Assembly (NCBI RefSeq): GCF_000003195.3
Contig: NC_012870.2
Location: 186,001-250,000 of the forward strand
Reading direction: 5' to 3'
DNA length: 64,000 nt
Source: Sorghum bicolor
Lineage: Eukaryota; Streptophyta; Magnoliopsida; Poales; Poaceae
Of this stretch, positions 58,485-64,000 are shown piece after piece. The notes under the pieces were generated by a model. It saw only the letters and a list, made by a program, of their open reading frames with translations. It was not told the DNA's origin and did no database searches. The position numbers and the translations under genes were made by a program. Within the stretch, counting starts at the first letter, position 1; each line of letters begins with the position of its first letter.

Positions 58485-59495
58485 TGTGAGTTTTTTTTGC
58501 GATTACATAGTACAACTCAGACACTTAGAACACATGCACATAAACCCAACACCTACAAGTATCTTTGAAGATTGGGCCGACAAATTCTCGAAATTGATGA
58601 AGTCACCACAGACGTCTCATCACCTACCACTAAAAGCACAAACACCGTTAAATCATAGAATATTCTCTCCCACGTGGAGTCAAATCTAGGATTCTAACAT
58701 TCTACTAAGTATCTTATAACTATTAGGCTACAGATCCTTTCAAAAGCCGATGTGAGTTGTGAGTTATGAAAAACTTGTTACGAGCTGTGTGTTGTGAAAG
58801 AGTTGTAAGCTGTTTGTTTAAAACAATTATGACACTCACTCTCGTCTCTTTATTTCCCTTGACACAGCGGTTAAATATCTCTCTGTTTCCACCCATTTAC
58901 GAAAACTAAAATCTAAAACCAAAAGCAAGGTTCAATGTGTTGTGAAAATTATACTTTGCAAAAGTAGCTTCTAGTTTTATCCATTGATGTTCTTGACAGT
59001 AGAAGTACTTTCTAGAAGGTAGACCAAACATTTAGTTAGCTCTCACTCACTTCTCTTCCAACCATCAAAATCAACTTTCTTTTTGGGAAATACAAAAGGT
59101 GAGATTTTTGTTTGTAATTTTAAACTATGCAGTGTTAGTTTCAGACGGTTGGGATTTAAGAATTTGGCTCAAGCATGTACTAAGGAAAAAGAATTTTTTA
59201 TAATTTGCATGTGGTTCAAAATGTTGGCTGCCACTCGCCCAGAACAAAACGTTTGTATGGAAAATGGAAATTTTAATGTATGTTAGTTTGAGCTGAAGAC
59301 TATGAGGGACAGTGGTTGAAAATTTTAAAGAAAGTGAAGGGAGAGGGGAATGAAATGTATATATGGAAAAAAAAAAGCATAACAAGGATTCTGGTGGTTC
59401 TTTTCCCCTGTTTTGTTTTGTCTGTACTTGTTGCTTCCTTTTGCTTTCCGTGTTGGGACGACCGACGACGGCGAGCAGAGGCAGAGGCAGAGTAG
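58485..59495. other. Upstream region of the ERF gene
   Basis: No gene is supported. Short chance frames occur at 58450-58689 and 59083-59286. The last 200 bp become GC-rich and are the likely proximal promoter. Confidence 0.4.
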
Positions 59496-59502
59496 TATAA
59501 AT
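59496..59502 (+). promoter_or_regulatory. TATA box of the ERF gene
   Basis: TATAAAT in GC-rich context, 172 bp before the chosen ATG, giving a 5' UTR of about 140 bp. Confidence 0.65.
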
Positions 59503-59583
59503 GGAGGCGCGCGCGCGCGATTGTTTCCAATCCAACCAATTCTTTGATTTCAATTTGAAATCAACTGGGACTAGCCGACTCCC

Positions 59584-59630
59584 GTGGAGGAGGAGGAGGA
59601 GGAGGAGGAGGAGGAGGAGGAGGAGGGAGG
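59584..59630 (+). repeat. (GAG)n tract in the ERF 5' UTR
   Basis: About fourteen GAG units end 44 bp before the ATG. They are in the ERF frame with no stop in between (the nearest upstream in-frame stop is TAG at 59572), but no in-frame ATG precedes them. Confidence 0.9.
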
Positions 59631-59673
59631 AGGCAGGAGCAGCAGGCAGCAGCGCATCGTCTCGTCTCATCTC

Positions 59674-60558
59674 ATGGTGAGCAGCACCTCCCACTCCCAG
59701 AATTCAAACAACTCCCCGCCGCCGCCGCCGCCTGTGCACCTCAGCACCGGCATCGTCGGCTTCCTCGCCCGGCGGCGTGCCGCCATGGCGACGACACACC
59801 ACCCATCATCCTTCCAGTTCCAGCAGCCCCGCGTGGCAGCGGCACCGCTGGACTCGCCGGGCTCATCCACCAGCTCTGTCGACTCCTCCGCGCCGTGGAG
59901 CTGCATGGCTCAGGCTCAGCAGCAGCACCGCGCGCCGCCCGCTCCCGTGCTCCCATTCGACAGCAACGACACCGACGAGATGGCGCTGCTGGACATGATC
60001 GCCGGGCAGGGCCAGGAGGAGGCCGGCTTGGTCCTGGCGACGTCGAAGCAGGAAGAAGCAGAGGCGAACAATGGCACGGGAGGAGCCGTGGGGCCTGGCG
60101 CTGGCGCTGGCGCTGGCGGCCGGCCGTACCGCGGGGTGCGCAAGCGTCCGTGGGGCAAGTTCGCGGCGGAGATCCGGGACTCCACGAGCAACGGCGTGCG
60201 CGTGTGGCTTGGCACCTTCGATAGCGCCGAGGCGGCAGCGCTGGCGTACGACCAGGCGGCGTTCGCCATGCGTGGCGCCGCCGCCGTGCTCAACTTCCCC
60301 GTGGAGCGGGTCCGCCAGTCCCTCGAAGGAATGGGCATGGGCACGGGCACGGACTCTGGCTCGCCCGTGGTGGCGCTCAAGCGGCGGCATTCCATGCGGA
60401 TGCGGGTGCGGCGGCCAGCGAGCCGGAGCCGGAAAGCCAAGGCGGCGACAAGGAGCGAGGTGATGGAGCTGGAAGACCTCGGAGCAGACTACCTGGAGGC
60501 CCTGCTGGGCGCCACCGAGGAGTCGGAGTCTTTGTGCCGGACCCACCACTCCATCTGA
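59674..60558 (+). CDS. AP2/ERF transcription factor, group IX (ERF1-like)
   Basis: This intronless gene encodes 294 residues from the first in-frame ATG (59674). It is a nuclear DNA-binding protein. The single AP2/ERF domain spans residues about 152-209: [18 protein letters not shown], then [19 protein letters not shown], ending LNFP. The Ala and Asp of AAEIRD mark the ERF rather than the DREB type, so GCC-box binding is expected. The C-terminal [15 protein letters not shown] is the acidic motif known from group IX activators such as ERF1, which act in ethylene/jasmonate and defence responses. The N-terminal half is Ser/Pro/Gln-rich and low in order. A basic tract ([15 protein letters not shown], about residues 245-260) may be a nuclear signal. 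The frame stays open upstream to 59575, but without an ATG. Confidence 0.92.
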   Translation: MVSSTSHSQNSNNSPPPPPPVHLSTGIVGFLARRRAAMATTHHPSSFQFQQPRVAAAPLDSPGSSTSSVDSSAPWSCMAQAQQQHRAPPAPVLPFDSNDTDEMALLDMIAGQGQEEAGLVLATSKQEEAEANNGTGGAVGPGAGAGAGGRPYRGVRKRPWGKFAAEIRDSTSNGVRVWLGTFDSAEAAALAYDQAAFAMRGAAAVLNFPVERVRQSLEGMGMGTGTDSGSPVVALKRRHSMRMRVRRPASRSRKAKAATRSEVMELEDLGADYLEALLGATEESESLCRTHHSI

Positions 60559-60728
60559 ACCTCATCACGTGCTACCTCCTGCCTAGCTAGGCATGCAAGT
60601 CAAGATCAAGAATGATTTGTGTAGCTAACAGTAACTCTTTTTTTTTAAAGTTTGAAGAGACGAGAGATAAACGTGCTTATGCATGTTCTTGAAAGAGTGT
60701 AAAAGAAAAAAAAAGAGTTTTGGGACAC

Positions 60729-60982
60729 TAAGGGTACGTTTAGTTGGTAGCCATAGTTTACCACAACTAATTTTAAGCAAGCCAAAAAAAGTGTGGCTAG
60801 CAAATTGGTTGCCACACTTTGCCATGCCTAAAGGAATCTTGCCACACTTTTTAACTCTATGACATGTGGAGCCCAAAAGAATCATGCCTAAACTTAGTTG
60901 TCAACCAAACACTTACCAACTTGGTTAAACTTACCTAAGATAAAGTGTGGCAAACTGTGGCTAGCAACCAAACAGCCCCTAA
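60729..60982. mobile_element. Tourist-like MITE (TAA duplication)
   Basis: The element is 60732-60979 (248 bp), with ends GGGTACGTTTAGTTGG and CAACCAAACAGCCCC and flanks TAA/TAA. It is a different subfamily from the GGCCTTG copies and contains repeated GTGTGGC/GCCACAC blocks. It lies 170 bp after the ERF stop. Confidence 0.85.
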
Positions 60983-61529
60983 GTGACTCGTGCTTGTTGT
61001 ATTATTAAAATTATCTTTTGCGTTCCCTTCCACGTGTTGGGTTTTTTTTTTAGACGAGGAGCATACTTGTTGGAAATATTGGTTGACATGAAGAGTCCTA
61101 GATGGGATTCATGGGAAAGATGTTAGAGAAGTCACGGAACCATTATACTTGGGACTTTTAAATGGTCAGCGGGTCTCTCCCCTAGAATTTGAGTTCGACT
61201 CTATGTGGAGCCGTGGAGAGAGAGAGTAGAAGAGTAAAAATGTTTCCAAAAAGAGGGGGAAAGATAGAAAAATAGAGGCAAGAGAGAGAGAGGCATGAGC
61301 ATGACCAGGTCAAGCTGTCTCAGTGATAAAGCCAGTGGTGGGGCTAGGATACCTGATCTCTAATGGAGCTTCTGTTATTCCCCTTCTAATTTTAGAGAGA
61401 AATATATAAGGTAGGGTGGATTGACACCTTATTTTTTAGATGTATTTTGTGAATTTTATCGTTGATCTATATTTTTAATATAAGACTAGTTTAAGCTATT
61501 ATATTTTTTCTATTGTGAGAGGTTATAAT
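60983..61529. other. Intergenic, unassigned
   Basis: Nothing is recognised apart from a GA-rich run (61215-61295). Confidence 0.4.
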
Positions 61530-61703
61530 AGAGTTAAATCGATCTAGCACTTTTTTTCAATCCCTCTAAATTTTATTCTGACTTCGTCCCTGAGTCGTCA
61601 TGCAGCCAAGAAAATAGAGTTAAATCAATGTAGCACTCTTGTTCAATCCCTCTAAACTTTTTCCTGACTTCATCGTCCCTGAACCGTCATGCAGCCAAGA
61701 AAA
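61530..61703 (+). repeat. Tandem duplication, two ~86-bp units
   Basis: The units start AGAGTTAAATC at about 61530 and 61616 and both end CATGCAGCCAAGAAAA. They are diverged by substitutions and a 3-bp indel (CGTCC, ATCGTCC). Confidence 0.88.
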
Positions 61704-62700
61704 CATTACTACTGTAGTGTACATTGGAGTGGGTTAGATTGAGGCACGTGCTGGCAATGGCAATTGGCAACTTCCAGTATTATTCTTGTTCATTTGGAGT
61801 GCTTGACTAGGATAGGTTTTGTTGGCAGGTAATCCGGTTCCGGTGCGTCGAGGTGCAATGGATCTGCTTTTGCCTATGGTATGCTGCTGTCCTGTCGTTA
61901 GGAATGGAATATACCATCACCCCGATCCACCTAGCTACTTTTCCACGCCTCGCTTGTCATCGTCGTCGTCATCATCTACAAAATTTTCCATGGCTAGCTT
62001 AGCATTTACAAGGCAAGGAAAAACAAATCAAAAGTCTCAACCTGACACAAGTCTTTGCTTCTTCTATATATCTACAACCACGTACACCCTCCTCCTAGGC
62101 TCCTAGCTGTCCAACTAAATTCTTATATAGCACTAAAAAAGAACAATTAACCCAAGCATGACCCCAAAATACTTAAGATACCTGATTCTAAATTAATTAT
62201 GGCTCAAATCCCTTCTTTCTAGTCTAGGGAAAAAAGTTATTTTTTATTCCGCAATGTGCAATCACCTATCACTCTCCAGAAGATGGAGGAAATATATACG
62301 GTAGTCCTACATGAAAGCGTCAAGTGCAGTGACCAGATGCGATTAATTTGCCTTGGTTTCTTGGATGCAAGCTACGTAAGACATTACTACCAGTAAGGAT
62401 GCCGATCACTCGTGTTATATTTATTTTTATATTTCTGGTCTGATTTGAATTTTAATAAACAATACTAGATAAAATACGATTTGATATCGATATTATAAAT
62501 GTACGATTTAAGTATTCAAATACAAATATAGTATTAGATATTAAATATTCAGATTATGATATCAACAAATTTAAAACGATCTAAACGGATTAGATCTCAA
62601 TAGAAAATATCGTTACAGTTACCATCCACAACCACCGTAGCTCTAGGACTGTATGCCTTGTACTTGTACCTACACTGCACGTGAGTGATAGAGAAGCGCA
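61704..62700. other. Intergenic, unassigned
   Basis: A 95-codon + frame (61819-62106) has a Ser-rich stretch but no family match and weak codon bias. I do not call it a gene. The remainder is AT-rich. Confidence 0.35.
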
Positions 62701-62706
62701 GCAGCA

Positions 62707-62938
62707 GCAACCCAAAAAGAGTGTCGTTTTAGGTTTTTGTGCCACAAGTTTGACTCGATTTGTATAAAATATATACAATATTTATATCTCTAAGTAAATT
62801 TATTAAAAAACTAGACTTAAAGATCTTTCCAATGATACTAATTATGTACTATAAATATTAATGTTTTTTACTATATATTTAGTTAAAGTTATTTCTCGGA
62901 AAGCGAAAACGACACTTATTTTGGGACGGAGGGAGTAC
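62707..62938. mobile_element. Stowaway-like MITE, left end decayed
   Basis: The right end ACACTTATTTTGGGACGGAGGGAGTA is a typical Stowaway terminus followed by TA. The left side CCCAAAAAGAGTGTCGTTTTAG (62712) is its inverted counterpart without the CTCCCTCCGT tip. Confidence 0.65.
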
Positions 62939-63009
62939 GCACCATGGCCACGCGCATGCTCATCAGAGTTACCAGATGCAGATGCATGTACCAGCCAGCC
63001 AGTAGCAAG

Positions 63010-63690
63010 CAAGCTAGCTTGTTCGAGAAAAAATTTTAGTTATCACATCAAATATTTTATAAAATATCAAAAAATAATGTTTAGATATCAATTAAAAAAC
63101 TAATTACATAACTCATCTAAAAATCATGAAACGGTTTTATTAAACCTAATTAATCCATCGTTAGAGCATCTTCAAGGGTTTTGCATTTGAGTAATTTGCC
63201 AAAAAGCTCCAAAAGAGGTATCCAACGGTTTTGCATTTGGAGTTTGCAATTTGGGCAACTTGGCAAATGAGGGAGTAAACTTGGCAAAAATATCAAACTG
63301 TGGACGACTTTGCAAACCCGATCGCGCGAGCAAAGTCACGCGCGAGGAAAGCGCGCGCACCTGGAGACCTTCTATTTTTATCCTTTGCCAAGTCCAAATG
63401 TCAATTCCCTTGGAGATGACCTATTTTTATTCTTTGCATTTTGTTATGGGAGTTTGCAAATAGCAACAAATGCCAAGTCAATTTGCCAAAGCCTTTGGAG
63501 ATGCTCTTAGTACATATGTGTTACTATAGCAATTATGGCTAATTAACTAAATTAGATTTTAAAGATTTTATCTCACGGTTTGTATGCAAACTATGTGATT
63601 AGTTATTTTTTATTTTTATTTAATATTTTATGTATGTATCTAAATATTTAATGGGATGGAGTGAAAAGTTTTCAGTGGAAACTACAGATG
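63010..63690. mobile_element. AT-rich near-palindromic MITE carrying a nested MITE
   Basis: Left arm 63015-63160 and right arm 63510-63685 are inverted relatives (AACTAATTACATAACT against ACTATGTGATTAGTT; AAATCATGAAACG against TCTCACGGTTTG). It resembles 27408-27700. A second MITE interrupts its centre. Confidence 0.6.
63161..63509. mobile_element. PIF/Harbinger-type MITE (TTA duplication), nested
   Basis: The element is 63164-63506 (343 bp) with ends GAGCATCTTCAAGGG and CCTTTGGAGATGCTC and flanks TTA/TTA. It has repeated GCATTTG/GCAAAT-type motifs near both ends. Confidence 0.85.
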
Positions 63691-64000
63691 ACCTAAAGCT
63701 CACCACCGCCTCTACACTCTGCCTGCCTAATGCCTAACCACAACATTCGGAACGGAACGGACTCGAAGCTTCACCAACTACTTGCTGTCTTCTCATGTAT
63801 ATTCTCATCTCAACTCGCCTGGAAACCAATCAAGCCTAATTCACTGCATGCATGCTACAACTTTTGCTATATGACACATCCGTAGTTTCTAAGAAACATC
63901 ATATTACTTGCTAGTATAAATTCATTGGATGTACATGATTCACATCCTACCTAGTAGTATAGATACGGAGCACATACAAGCTACATATCATTATCTTACT
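63691..64000. other. Intergenic, unassigned
   Basis: No gene, RNA or repeat is recognised up to the window edge. Confidence 0.4.

Noticed and set aside
59125..59694. 189-codon - strand frame with a poly-Leu run upstream of the ERF gene
   Set aside because: The poly-Leu is the GAG tract in antisense and there is no recognisable family.
61819..62106. 95-codon + frame downstream of the ERF gene
   Set aside because: No domain, no clear codon bias, no promoter signal; a chance frame is more likely.

Overview
The window is nuclear DNA from a grass. Its GC-rich, nearly intron-free genes, its Tourist and Stowaway MITEs and its nested copia/gypsy retrotransposons fit a panicoid cereal. Sorghum is my best guess from the very common GGCCTTGTTTAGTT MITE family, but species assignment is inference.

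Four real genes are visible, all on the + strand. (1) Positions 1-18633 hold the 3' 95% or so of a class XI myosin gene: 37 exons giving about 1,414 codons, with motor, six IQ motifs, coiled coil and globular (DIL) tail. All 36 introns keep the frame although several carry copia, LINE, SINE-like and MITE insertions. (2) 25574-27013 is an intronless BAHD acyltransferase of the anthocyanin/phenolic-glucoside malonyltransferase type. (3) 31073-33523 is a two-exon secreted subtilisin-like protease, close to the SBT5/AIR3 group, with a GC-AG intron. (4) 59674-60558 is an intronless AP2/ERF transcription factor resembling group IX (ERF1-like). I see no operon-like or pathway link between them.

The rest is mostly transposable elements. 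19.7-21.3 kb is a solo LTR. 22.0-24.7 kb is a decayed copia carrying an 8-bp-TSD hAT MITE. 27.4-30.8 kb is a chain of MITEs. 34.1-36.3 kb is a Tourist MITE split by a 1.9-kb solo LTR. 39.9-51.1 kb is a layered nest: a copia copy interrupted by a short solo LTR, by a complete but dead chromodomain gypsy element (which itself holds a 1.9-kb solo LTR) and by a further 1.9-kb solo LTR. 54.7-57.2 kb is a complete non-coding LTR element with 80-bp internal tandem repeats. The right end has small tandem duplications and more MITEs.

The most unusual signal is a promoter architecture shared by the solo LTRs. Upstream of the TATA box in sense orientation, each carries a dense array of short GC-rich motifs in both orientations: GCGTCCGGTG/CACCGGACGC in three copies, CCGGTACTACCGG in a related fourth, GCGAAG/CTTCGC in one unrelated LTR, and GGGCGGGCGCCCAG in another. 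The motif differs by family but the placement is the same. A second notable signal is that the gypsy element's premature stops are almost all TAG at former CAG or CTGG sites, the expected scar of CHG-methylation deamination.
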